Source: CAZBEL01 sp964628055
Lineage (GTDB): Bacteria; Fidelibacterota; Marinisomatia; Marinisomatales; TCS56
Direction: 5' to 3'
Length of the DNA: 64,000 nucleotides
Assembly (NCBI GenBank): GCA_964628055.1
Contig: CAZVNL010000010.1
Coordinates: forward strand, 4,388-68,387
Shown piece by piece: positions 51,525 through 59,890 of the stretch. Numbering within the stretch: the stretch's first letter is position 1; every line of letters starts with the position of its first letter. Below the pieces are notes generated by a model. The model ran no database searches, was not told the DNA's origin, and was given only the letters and a program-made list of their open reading frames with translations. The translations under genes and the position numbers were made by a program.

Positions 51525-51842
51525 ATGCGTAAGCAGAAAAGGGAGCGGCTGGAGCGAAAAGGTTGGAGAGTGGGTTCTGGTGCTGATCTTTTGGAACTAA
51601 CACCTGAAGAATTAGCTTATATAAACCTTAAACTCAGTTTAAGCGAAAATTTGCGTGTGCTTCGTAAAAAACAGCATATGACCCAAGATCAGCTTGCCAA
51701 AAAAATTCATTCCAGCCAGTCACGGGTAGCCAAAATGGAATTTGGAGATCCCTCTGTATCCCTCGACCTCCTTATTCGCTCCCTGATAGCCTTAGGAGCT
51801 TCGAAGAAAGAACTGGCCAAAGCCATCTCGTCAGCTAAATAA
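51525..51842 (+). CDS. HTH antitoxin (HigA/XRE-type) of a HigBA-like pair
   Basis: A 105-aa protein with an XRE helix-turn-helix at residues ~35-90: LSENLRVLRKKQHMTQDQLAKKI and SSQSRVAKMEFGDPSVSLDLLIRSLIALG. It would repress its own operon and neutralise the upstream RelE-like toxin, whose frame ends 2 bp earlier. The start at ATG 51525 is preferred because the AGGAG (51513-51517) sits 7 nt before it but only 1 nt before the ATG at 51519. The antitoxin frame is intact although the toxin is broken, a common decay state. Confidence 0.85.
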   Translation: MRKQKRERLERKGWRVGSGADLLELTPEELAYINLKLSLSENLRVLRKKQHMTQDQLAKKIHSSQSRVAKMEFGDPSVSLDLLIRSLIALGASKKELAKAISSAK

Positions 51843-52117
51843 ATAGTGACGGGCAAATAAAGACCGAGTAGTCAATTTCCCTATTCAACTGAACTACCGG
51901 TTTTAAGAATAACGGCTACAAACGCTGTGGTTAAGCTGCAATAAGCGCTTATAATCCTGGATTTTCAAGATACTGGCATATTTCATAGAGTCGATGATCT
52001 CCAGGAGGTCAGGAAAGGGTTCCCAGGTGAGTAAGGTAATTTTTTCACCATACTAAACCAAGGCCCCACTTCCCTCGCGCGGGTCGGTGTTCTGTTGCTT
52101 ACCTCTCAGGTACGGGT

Positions 52118-53275
52118 TCAATCACAGGGTTGGCCCTCACCGCAGGGCCATTCTTCACATTCGTAGTCGCCATTGACGTTGTTGATGAAGGTGTTGTTGA
52201 CCATCCGTACGATGGAGGTATCGGGCCAGGGGCAGACCCCGAAGTTCCAGATGTAAACGCCCAGGTCGTTGTTGGAAATAGTATTTTCCCGGAAGACGTA
52301 GCCATAGGGGTGTTGCACCCCTTCGTCGCTTATCTGAAGACCCGGGCCACGGTTGTTATCAATGATGTTATTTTTAACGGTAATGTCATGGCCGCCGTCC
52401 ACCCAGATGGCACCATCCAATTCATCGTAGGGAGCCGTGAGTATGGCGTCGTTGAAACGGTTATTCTCCACCAATACGTTAATGCAATCCTCCACCAACA
52501 GGCCCCCTCCGATGCCGTCATGGGTGTAGGAATTACGCACCTCCACATTCCGTGAACCCCAGATGGCGATATCGTTGCCCAGGATACCCTTCTCCTGCAC
52601 GGACGGTTCCGGACCGTTGCCAACGGCTTGTACGCTGTCAACTATTAAGTCGATGACTTCCACGAGATCAGCGCCGAAACCTTCGCCCCCATTTTCGGGA
52701 TTGTAGCCGTGGAAACCGTTGTCCCGCAGGATGCAGTTGCGTAACTCTATGTTCTCGGACAGCACGGCGATGATACCAGCGTCAGTGTAGTTTCTGAACT
52801 CCAGGTTTTCGACGACGAATCCGTAGCTTTTTCGGGATTCATCCTCTCCGATGATTGCTATTCCGTAGGTAAGCGTCTTGCCTCCGTCGAGGACTGGAAT
52901 CTCTCCCCCTGGACCTGTCTGACCGATTATGCGGATGGGATTGTCTCTTTTCCCGAACTCCGATAATAGCACCGATTCGTTGTATGTACCGGGGCCGACA
53001 TACACGGTCTGGCCAGGTCGCACGTTGCACAGGGCCCGAGCAAGGGTGGCGAAGGCCTCCTGGGGGGAAGTCCCTTCATTGGCATCGTCCCCATCCACCG
53101 CCACGTAAATCTCCGTACCCGGAATCGGTTCGGCGTCGGTACCCACACATACGACACCCCCTTTATGAAAAAGCCACGTTGCGTCCTCTTTCTCTTCTTC
53201 CCCACAAGTTAGGATAAATAAGGCCAAAAAGACAACTAAGGCCAGGCCGGTAATTACCCTGAAACTATTTCTCAT
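52118..53275 (-). CDS. Lipoprotein with right-handed parallel beta-helix (DUF1565-like)
   Basis: A 385-aa lipoprotein: signal ALVVFLALFILTC with lipobox Cys near residue 24. The mature start IYVAVDGDDANEGTSPQEAFATLARAL matches the DUF1565 opening, followed by parallel beta-helix coils with N-rich turns (VENLEFRNYTDAGIIAV, IELRNCILRDNGFHGY, VEVRNSYTHDG, VENNRFNDAIL, VKNNIIDNNRG). Such proteins bind or cleave polysaccharides at the cell surface; no lyase motif is evident. A GGGAGGTG site supports the ATG at 53275. Confidence 0.8.
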   Translation of the reverse strand: MRNSFRVITGLALVVFLALFILTCGEEEKEDATWLFHKGGVVCVGTDAEPIPGTEIYVAVDGDDANEGTSPQEAFATLARALCNVRPGQTVYVGPGTYNESVLLSEFGKRDNPIRIIGQTGPGGEIPVLDGGKTLTYGIAIIGEDESRKSYGFVVENLEFRNYTDAGIIAVLSENIELRNCILRDNGFHGYNPENGGEGFGADLVEVIDLIVDSVQAVGNGPEPSVQEKGILGNDIAIWGSRNVEVRNSYTHDGIGGGLLVEDCINVLVENNRFNDAILTAPYDELDGAIWVDGGHDITVKNNIIDNNRGPGLQISDEGVQHPYGYVFRENTISNNDLGVYIWNFGVCPWPDTSIVRMVNNTFINNVNGDYECEEWPCGEGQPCD

Positions 53276-53660
53276 CTTGCACCTCCCAGGTTTTATGATA
53301 TGAAGTTTAACACGCTCACCCACCTCCCATAGTGCCCCACCAAAACGTCTGTGTAAAACCTATTCATCCCTTATTGGTGGCAAATATACACCGATTTATA
53401 GATAAATTAAAGGCGACGTGGCCCTTTTCTTCACTCCGGCCCACAAGCCCTTCTGCCTCACTCATGAATCGCTACGCATATTAAAAAAGCGTTGGTTCAT
53501 CTATCTTCCGGTAACTTCCTATCTCCACTGTAGAAGGTCAACCTCCCTCAGCATTCCTTCTTCTCACTTCTGTAAATACTCCACGTGGAACGGGTGGTTC
53601 TCAAGGAGCCATTAATATGTTCAAGGATTAATACCAAAAACAAGCCCGCTTGGTTGGGGT
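53276..53660. other. Non-coding stretch between beta-helix gene and accessory cassettes
   Basis: About 385 bp with no convincing gene. The right part has stop-ridden frames on both strands that may be decayed coding sequence, but I could not match them to a family. The beta-helix gene's promoter must lie in its left part. It marks the border where dense operons give way to loosely packed small genes. Confidence 0.5.
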
Positions 53661-53807
53661 TTATTGGTAAGCGTTGAATACGTCTGGTTTTTCAGCAGCC
53701 AGCCATGGGAGCACCTTGTTGAGACCAGGTTTAATCGGCCGATGTCGAAGCACCAGAACGTGCTGTGGGTCAATGTTTTTGCTTAGTAAAAGGTCTTTCA
53801 GATTCAT
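53661..53807 (-). pseudogene. Truncated N-terminal fragment resembling a GIY-YIG-domain protein
   Basis: A 48-aa frame (MNLKDLLLSKNIDPQHVL at the start, RHRPIKPGLNKVLPWLAAEKP further on, ending VFNAYQ) begins at an ATG with a perfect AGGAGG seven bases upstream. From memory the text matches the first ~50 residues of larger GIY-YIG-nuclease-like proteins, which usually continue QQTQ after VFNAY; here a TAA follows at once, with no continuation in either other frame that I could see. It is read as a remnant. A database search would decide. Confidence 0.42.
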
Positions 53808-54040
53808 CACCAAACCTCCTATTATAAACAATCTCCTATGGCTAAACGATATTTATGTACTCATTGCCAACAGGTAAGTAACCGGTGTGTCCCTCTTTTT
53901 CGGAATTTCTGTAAAACCGCACCGGTTGACCCTTTTCCCGCTACGGGAAGTGTTGGCTGGGAAGACAAGGCGTGCTTTTTAACAGTGGAAATGGTAATAT
54001 GACCTAATCCGGTATTTTTCAAGGCTCGTTCTGAACATCA
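53808..54040. other. Short non-coding stretch with inverted repeats
   Basis: No gene is seen. Two dyads stand out: an 8-bp perfect pair AACCGGTG (53880-53887) and CACCGGTT (53920-53927), and TTCCCG-CTA-CGGGAA (53935-53949). Their function is unknown; they could be terminators without U-tracts or remains of recombination sites. Confidence 0.4.
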
Positions 54041-54208
54041 TCACCGGAAAGGAATTAGGTCGATATTTAGAAAATTGACACCGACAACATTGCCGTCCTC
54101 ATCGTAATCAAGAATAACACCAGGTTGTACCTCTTCTAAATCCATTATCAAATTTTCATCTAACCGCAAGTAAAGAGCATTATTTTCTTGGTCAACTTTT
54201 AGTCTCAT
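54041..54208 (-). CDS. DUF2283-family small protein
   Basis: A 55-aa protein missed by simple length cut-offs. It reads MRLKVDQENNALYLRLDEN, then EEVQPGVILDYDEDGNVVGV, then FLNIDLIPFR, the whole DUF2283 pattern (L-K-V-D-x-E-x-D-A-L-Y-x-R-L and G-V-I-L-D-Y-D-E-x-G-x-V-V-G). The family often pairs with DUF4258-type toxins, but none is next to it. The ATG at 54208 (or 54211) follows AGGGG. An attC-like repeat abuts its 5' side, as expected for a gene cassette. Confidence 0.8.
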   Translation of the reverse strand: MRLKVDQENNALYLRLDENLIMDLEEVQPGVILDYDEDGNVVGVNFLNIDLIPFR

Positions 54209-54215
54209 CATTTTC

Positions 54216-54272
54216 CCCTAACGCTGCGCTCAGCCACGCCGCTGTTTGGCGACGGCTGGAGCGCCATGTTTC
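54216..54272 (-). repeat. attC-like recombination site C
   Basis: Read on the minus strand, the 3' core is GCGTTAGGG (GTTRRRY consensus but for the last base). Its arms GCGCTCCAGCC and GGCTGAGCGC pair with one extra-helical C, followed by an unpaired spacer and a second stem CGCC/GGCG around loop AAACAGC. This is the attC layout of paired R and L boxes. The outer 5' box is degenerate. It starts ~11 bp after the MFS stop. Confidence 0.55.
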
Positions 54273-54282
54273 GAAAGCTTGA

Positions 54283-55530
54283 TCACGTGCCTTCCCTACG
54301 TCCTGTTGTTCGCACATTAGAAGGGTAAAGGAACAACCCGATTGTCGCGAGAGTCGCGAACAATGCTCCAGCCATAAATGTGGCTGAGGCGCCGAATACG
54401 CTCCATAACGACCCTGCAATGACGCTTGCCAGCAAGAGCGCGCCACCACTCACTAGATTAAAGATGCCGAAAGCCATGCCGCGAAGCTCGGAGAGTGCAG
54501 CATCAGCAACGAGCTTCGAGAGCAATCCCTGGGTGAACGCCATGTGAAGACCCCAGAACGCCGCACCAATTAATGCGACCAAAGGCGACGCCGCCATGGC
54601 CAACACGACATCAGCAGTGATGAGCGCTCCCAGCCCGAACACCAAAAGTGTTCGCGTCGAAAGCCAGTCACCCGCCGCACCCGCGGGGTAGGCAAATATG
54701 GCGTAAACAACATTCATGACAATCATGGTCACGGGCACGTAGCCGACAGCGAGCCCGACATCCTGCGCACGAAGTATCAGGAATGCCTCGCTGAACCGAG
54801 CGAGGGTAAAGACCGCACCAAGCGCCACGATGAGCCAGTAGCGCAGGGACAGACGCTTGGCATCGGCAAAGGTCAGACGGTTCTTGGAACCCGGGGCCTG
54901 CTCTGAGGGCTCTGGCTCGCGCACCGCCACAATCAACAACAGGACCGCAAGAAATGCTGGAACGACCGCCACCCACAACACGGCCTTGATGTCGTTCGCG
55001 AGCCAGATCATGAACGCCACCGCGAGCAGCGGCCCGACAAAAGCTCCAACCGAGTCGAGGGATTGACGTAGCCCATAGGCCGCACCCCGCAGCTGTGCCG
55101 GGACGATATCCGCAACCAGCGCATCGCGCGGCGCGCCACGGATGCCTTTACCTATGCGATCAACGAAGCGCGCACCGAATACCCACCCAATCGATGTCGC
55201 GAGCGGAAATACTGGCTTGGTTATGCCCGCCAGTCCGTATCCAACCACAGCCAGAAACTTTCGTTTTCGGAAGTAATCGCTGATCACTCCCGAAAACACC
55301 TTGGTGATTGCAGCTGCTGCCTCTGCAAAGCCTTCAACGACTCCAATGGTCACCATGGATGCACCGAGCGTCGTTGCCATGAATATCGGCAAGATGCTGT
55401 GAACAAGCTCGGATGAGCTGTCCATGAACATCGAGACAAATCCAAGCGCCCAAATGCCTTTCGGCAATTTGCGGTAAAAGCCCTTGTGGGAACTTATCGA
55501 TTCAGGATTACTTTGTTGTAGTAAAGCCAT
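54283..55530 (-). CDS. MFS transporter
   Basis: A 415-aa protein with twelve predicted helices. The loop 2-3 motif reads SDYFRKRKFLAVVGYGLAG. A second signature, DRIGKGIRGAPRDALVAD, is seen in a subgroup of MFS proteins often annotated as efflux or nitrite/sugar-like permeases. The C-terminal half repeats with GAAGDWLSTRTLLVFGLG. The substrate is unknown. Codon use is GC-rich compared with the DUF2283 gene next to it. It lies between two attC-like repeats (54.2 and 55.6 kb), consistent with a cassette gene. Confidence 0.85.
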   Translation of the reverse strand: MALLQQSNPESISSHKGFYRKLPKGIWALGFVSMFMDSSSELVHSILPIFMATTLGASMVTIGVVEGFAEAAAAITKVFSGVISDYFRKRKFLAVVGYGLAGITKPVFPLATSIGWVFGARFVDRIGKGIRGAPRDALVADIVPAQLRGAAYGLRQSLDSVGAFVGPLLAVAFMIWLANDIKAVLWVAVVPAFLAVLLLIVAVREPEPSEQAPGSKNRLTFADAKRLSLRYWLIVALGAVFTLARFSEAFLILRAQDVGLAVGYVPVTMIVMNVVYAIFAYPAGAAGDWLSTRTLLVFGLGALITADVVLAMAASPLVALIGAAFWGLHMAFTQGLLSKLVADAALSELRGMAFGIFNLVSGGALLLASVIAGSLWSVFGASATFMAGALFATLATIGLFLYPSNVRTTGRREGT

Positions 55531-55549
55531 GAGTGCCGTTTCCTATGTT

Positions 55550-55607
55550 GCCCAACGTTTGGCTCAGCGGCGGCGTCCTCGGCGTCGGCTGCAAGGCTGG
55601 GTTGGGC
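55550..55607 (-). repeat. attC-like recombination site A
   Basis: A 58-bp imperfect inverted repeat with exact consensus ends on the minus strand: GCCCAAC (RYYYAAC) at the 5' side and GTTGGGC (GTTRRRY) at the 3' side, the outer 9 bp TTGCCCAAC/GTTGGGCAA pairing perfectly. Inner GC-rich arms CAGCCGACGCCG and CGCCGCCGCTG pair imperfectly around AGGA. It lies between the MFS gene start and a small broken gene, at a cassette junction. Confidence 0.6.
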
Positions 55608-55695
55608 AAACAAAGTACTCCTACGTCTTGCCCGTTATATTCGCGACAAGCGGTATCTCGTCCTCGGGGGTGACGAGCTCCTGCCTGCCGCTTCT

Positions 55696-55950
55696 TTAGT
55701 TCTTACCCGGACATTCTGTCCGGATAAATGTCCGCATAGCCAATACAGCAGCAGCATATCCTAACTCGGTCACCAATACTCTCGTTTCTCCTGCTGCTTT
55801 CATTATTTGTTCTTGAATAGCTCTTGTTTCTTCGATTAATAGTCGTTGGGATTCTATTACTGGCTTAAGCTATAGCATCCCAACAAGAATACTAATTCCA
55901 CACATAATTAAAAAGAAAGATAAAGCAATTTCCTGAAATTTCTTTATCAT
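55696..55950 (-). pseudogene. Small single-span membrane protein gene interrupted by an in-frame TAG
   Basis: An excellent AAAGGAGAG site precedes ATG 55950. The frame reads MIKKFQEIALSFFLIMCGISI and continues LVGML, then TAG at 55872-55870, then open again for 57 codons (LKPVIESQRLLIEETRAIQEQ, TRVLVTELGYAAAVLAMRTFI) to TAA at 55698. With the amber codon read, it would be an ~84-aa protein with an N-terminal membrane span and a coiled-coil-like tail. A nonsense mutation or sequence error is the simplest reading. The family is not recognised. It sits between attC-like sites A and B. Confidence 0.55.
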
Positions 55951-55979
55951 GTTGCTCTCCTTTTGTCTTGTTGTTTGTT

Positions 55980-56041
55980 GACTAACGTTCCGCATCAACG
56001 GCGGCGCGCACCGCCATCCGCTGCAGTGCTGTGTTAGCTGC
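55980..56041 (-). repeat. attC-like recombination site B (3' end of the R-M cassette)
   Basis: On the minus strand this 62-bp element runs GCAGCTAAC at the 5' side to CGTTAGTC at the 3' side, with an inner GGCGG-CGCGCA-CCGCC hairpin. It begins 8 bp after the res stop. Its 9-bp outer box GTTAGCTGC (plus strand 56033-56041) is the exact inverted match of GCAGCTAAC at 63724-63732, the other end of the 7.7-kb segment. This is the relationship expected between a cassette's own start and its attC inverse core. Confidence 0.6.
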
Positions 56042-56049
56042 TTTCTGCT

Positions 56050-59000
56050 TCATCCCATCAGCTTGGCAAGGTAGTCATATTCATCAGAGCGCTCGGGGAA
56101 AAGGATGTGCGCCTCCGTAAACTTCTTCTTATCCCATTTTCCGTTCTCATATCTGGTGCGCAGATCGTCGAACGGTGTTGCGGAAACTATGAACGAATCC
56201 AGGACGACATCGGTCATCTTCGTCCGCTTGCACATGGCCTTGGCCAATTCCGGGAGCGATTCGTGTAATTGCGCCTTGTCGTCGTACTGATAGGCTTCGG
56301 CATGCAGCATCCCGTGGGGCTCAACGAACACAATACGCTGCTGACGGGTAGTCTTGATCCAGAGGATAAAGTCGGGATAGAAACCTCGCGTCTCGAAGAA
56401 GCCGATTCCCTTACCTCGGCTCAGATTTCTCAGTAGAAACACTTCCACGTTGGCCAGTGAATTACTCTTCTCCACTGACCAGTAGTCTTTCAGGTCTTGA
56501 ACGAATTGCTTCTCGCTATGCTTCAAGCCCGGGGGAAGCATCTTGATGTTATCGCCTTGCTCGATCAGTAAGGGCTGATACAAATGACGGTCGAAATGGA
56601 GTCGGGGAAGCTCACTTGTCTCTTTCTCGTAGAGTTCTTCGACATTCTTGATGAGCTTTTCCACGTCAGATACGAGTCTTGCATGGGAGCGTTTGATATT
56701 GACCGTGTATACGCTGGCAGAGCCATCCCTGACATTGAAGCTGAGATTTGGGTCAGTTTCGTCGAGAGTCTTGTAAACCATGTGTCTCGAATCCCATCGC
56801 TCGCGTCTCACCCGGTAGAAAGCATCGGTGTATTTCCTGAGAATATTGACGACTGCTTCCTGAAGAAGGGCCGTGCCCGCGAAGGTTTGGGGACAGGTTA
56901 CGGATTCATCGGCGACCAGCCTGTAAAGTCTCGAAGGCACCGAGTGTAACATGATTCTTCTGGGGACATCCGGCAGGATGACCAGATTGTTCAGGCCTTT
57001 GCGCTCCTTGTACTCAAGCAAATCGAGGTAGGCTTTTTCCCAATCGACGAGACCAAGACTTTCATCAGGAATAGGCTGATCGCGGCCAGCCCGAACCTCA
57101 GTGCTCATGATGCCGGAAGCGCCGCTTTCAAGCGCCTGCACCTTGAGCGACATGTCAACCCGGACGGTTACCGAAGGGTCGGGCTCCAGTACGATGTGCT
57201 CTTGCGCCGCAAAATCGCAGTCGTCCGGGACACGGGGAACTACAAGGCCCTTCTTGAGGAACTCCTTATTGGGCCGGATGAAAAGAGGAAGCTCGACATA
57301 CCCTTCGGTCTCGACGCCTTCCTTCTCCAGGTACTCCCGGAACTGGGACATGTAGTTGGCGCGCACCGCGAAGATGTTCAGCGTCTCCAGCAAGCCAACA
57401 TGATCCGGGTGCTCGCCATCCAGCGCCGCGCTTCTCTTGAGGCTGAATCCTTTGCCCCGCAGGCGCACGCCGCGCCCGAAGAGTTGGATGATTTGTGAGC
57501 CTTCCTGCCGCCCAATGTTGAGCAGGCCCATGTTGGAGACCCGCCAGGAATTCCAGCCCTCCATGAACTTCTTCGCACCAATGAGCACGTCGATGGTCGT
57601 GTCCTGATCGCCGATGCCGTCGAAGAGAGAACCGCTGAGCGCGTCCTCCTCCAGGGTTATCCCGGAGTCGTCCTCGTCCACGAGCTTCTTGAACGTGCTG
57701 GTATCGCCTATGTAGATTAGGCCGAAGTAGTCCTCCGCACCACTCGCCTTCAGCCCGATCTCACCGGTGCTGCCCCGGATGTCGCAGAGGTGCAGGCCGC
57801 CTCCCGTTGGCGCGTGAAGCACCCTTGACGAGAATGTCCTGATAGGCCTTCTCGGGTGACAGCCCGCTTGCGCGGAGGTACTTGAACTTGTCCTCGAACA
57901 CGTCCCGGCCGTCCGGCGTGACCAGGCCCGTCTTGCCTTCAATCAACTTCTTGATGGTCCTGACCGCCCAGCCGCGCTTGTTCTCCAGTACGTGGTGCAG
58001 GAACCGGGCTACGGTCAAGACGTCGCTTCTCTTCTGTTTGTCTTTGGTGTAGACCGCGTTCACGGTGCTGCCGACGAAAACCCACAAGGGCTTTTCCAGG
58101 TTGTAGGGCCGAAGCACGTCCGCCTGCTCCTCGAACACCCGCTGCTGCTCGTAGAAGGAGAGCAGGTTGCCCAGGAGAAGCGTCTCCGTCTTCTCCTCGG
58201 CCGCCTCCTCCTTCAGGTTGAGGATGCGGAAATCCTTGCCGTACCCGTCGCCGTGGAAGTAGCGGTAGGAGTAATCGAAAACGATGGCCTTTCCATATTC
58301 CGCCGTGAGCTGATCGTTCCGCGCGGCCGTCAGGGCCTGGCCGAACGTAGCGCTGTATTCGAACGTGAAGCCCGTCTCGCCCAGGGCGTCGCGGAAGCTC
58401 CGCCACGCCTCGCCGCCGGAGCCCTTGTGCCCCTCGTCCACGAAGATCAGGTTGTTGCCCTCGAACGCCTCCACGGGCACGCTCACGCCACCGCCGCGCT
58501 TCTCCTCCACCAGCTTGGTAATCTCGATGACCCGGACCGCGTCCTTCCCGGCCATCATCAGGCCGCTCTCGTTCAAGTCGAAGCGGCGGCACGGGATGTT
58601 CGAGGCGGTCATTTCCTCTATGTGCTGCTCGCTCAGCCCCTCGTTGGGCGTAATCAGCAGGATGTTGTCCAGCGGCATGTTGTTGTAATGCAGGAACTGC
58701 CGGTAATTGATGTGCATGATGAGCGTCTTGCCGCTGCCGGTGGCCATCCAGAAGGCCAGCTTCTTCAGGTCCGACTCCGAGAACTTCGCGTCCTTCGGAT
58801 CGGCGGCGGTCTTGGCCGCGTTACGGGCCTCGACAAAGCCGTTGAGCGACCGGAGCATCTCGCCCCGGCGATGGAAGTACCGGTCCAGGAAGATTTCGGT
58901 GTAGAGAACGGCGACGTGCTGAAAGTACCGGAGGGTGATCGGTTCCGGCCGGCGGGCGTTCATGGCGCGCAGGTGCTCGCGGATGTTATCGTCGTAGCGG

Positions 59001-59221
59001 GCCAAGTCGGCCAGCGGAATCTTCACCTTGTCCCCGCGCGCCTCCAGCCGGTGGTACACGTAGCTATGTCCCGAGGCGTCGAACCCTTCGGCGGCCTCCT
59101 TCAGGTCAGCCAAAAGGTCGCGGTTGTGCTCGTATCCGAACAGGCTATTGAGCCAGGCCAACAGGACCAGCCGCTCTTCGAGCCTCACGTATTCCGATCG
59201 GCTGTTTTGGGCTTGGTGCAT
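56050..59221 (-). pseudogene. res: Type III restriction enzyme Res subunit, broken by a +1 frameshift
   Basis: Two overlapping frames (57761-59221 and 56050-57942) together make one ~1,056-aa Res protein. The first holds the SF2 helicase start, with FWMATGSGKTLIMHI (Walker A) and IFVDEGHKGSGG (DEAD-like box), ending at a GGG run (plus-strand CCC 57822-57824). One extra G throws AAYQDILVK out of frame; removing it leads straight into VLHAPTGGGLHLCDIRGS in the second frame. That frame carries the helicase C-terminal motifs and the endonuclease core FYPDFILWIKTTRQQRIVFVEPHG. With Mod it would cut unmethylated sites at distance. As written the nuclease half is lost. Confidence 0.85.
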
Positions 59222-59224
59222 GAA

Positions 59225-59596
59225 TCACTCCTTTAGCTGCGGAGCAGGAGGCACCAAAGGCTCTAGTTGGGTAATCAGCTCCGGAATTTGTTCGTGCACG
59301 ACATCGTAAATCTCCGCATAGTTCACCTTGTCGTACTGATGGCTTATGACATTTCGCAATCCGACGATCGCCTTCCAGAGAATCTCAGGATGCCCGTTGC
59401 GGAAGGCGTCGCTTACCCTGCGCGCCGCCTCGCCGAGAATCTCCAACTTCCGTTCAACAGCCAACCGCGTGATCTCCCTGTCCCTGCCGGGCGCGAGAAA
59501 CTCCTCCAACGTAAGGTCCTCCATGAATTCCACAACGGTCTGGGCGGCATCGAGCATATCCCAAAGATGGGCAGGATCACGTTCCTCAGGTCGCAT
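59225..59596 (-). CDS. HepT-type HEPN ribonuclease toxin (DUF86)
   Basis: A 123-aa all-helical HEPN protein. The catalytic R-x4-H motif is Arg81-NVIS-His86 followed by Q-Tyr88 (GLRNVISHQYDKV), and a conserved upstream ERKLEILGEAARR helix is present. HepT proteins cleave RNA unless AMPylated by the partner MntA nucleotidyltransferase, which is encoded immediately upstream and overlaps by 11 bp. The pair lies between mod and res of the restriction operon, so it may guard the operon against loss or act as a second defence layer. Confidence 0.88.
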   Translation of the reverse strand: MRPEERDPAHLWDMLDAAQTVVEFMEDLTLEEFLAPGRDREITRLAVERKLEILGEAARRVSDAFRNGHPEILWKAIVGLRNVISHQYDKVNYAEIYDVVHEQIPELITQLEPLVPPAPQLKE

Positions 59597-59888
59597 AGAT
59601 CACCTCATGGTTATTCAGTATGTGGTGGCGGCGGAATGGATTCCTGATCGCCTTCTTTTCCACCAGGTCCACTTCGCGCCCCAGGATCTGTTTCAGCTCC
59701 TCCTCGGCCTGTATGTGGTCGAAGAGAGTCCACCGCGTCCCATCCTGAAACACCACCAGAACGTCCACATCGCTGTCAGGCCGAAAGTCGTCCCTAAGGG
59801 CCGATCCGAAGATCGCCAGTTGCTTGACCTGCCATTTCCGGCAAAACTGCGCGATTCTGTCTTTTGGTATGTCAATCTTCAAGCTCAT
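59586..59888 (-). CDS. MntA-type minimal nucleotidyltransferase antitoxin
   Basis: A 100-aa minimal nucleotidyltransferase. The signature IFGSALRDDFRPDSDVDVLV gives Gly28-Ser29 and the metal aspartates Asp40 and Asp42; a third Asp is in GREVDLVEK. By family knowledge MntA adds AMP units to the HEPN toxin HepT and so blocks it. The overlap with hepT and tight placement 2 bp after mod show one transcript. Confidence 0.88.
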   Translation of the reverse strand: MSLKIDIPKDRIAQFCRKWQVKQLAIFGSALRDDFRPDSDVDVLVVFQDGTRWTLFDHIQAEEELKQILGREVDLVEKKAIRNPFRRHHILNNHEVIYAT

Positions 59889-59890
59889 GC

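Noticed and set aside
51903..52052. 49-codon minus-strand frame (ITLLTWEPFPDLLEIIDSMK and on) between the antitoxin and beta-helix genes
   Set aside because: The text looks protein-like and may be a decayed gene tail, but it lacks a start codon and a ribosome site, and no family was recognised. Not enough to call.
55707..55723. Perfect hairpin CCGGACA-TTC-TGTCCGG
   Set aside because: Seven-base arms but no U-tract, and inside the 3' end of the amber-interrupted gene. Could be a terminator or chance; not called separately.
57992..59236. 414-aa open frame on the plus strand
   Set aside because: It lies wholly opposite the res helicase region, whose minus-strand frame has clear SF2 motifs. High GC makes antisense frames long here. 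No domain or ribosome site supports it.
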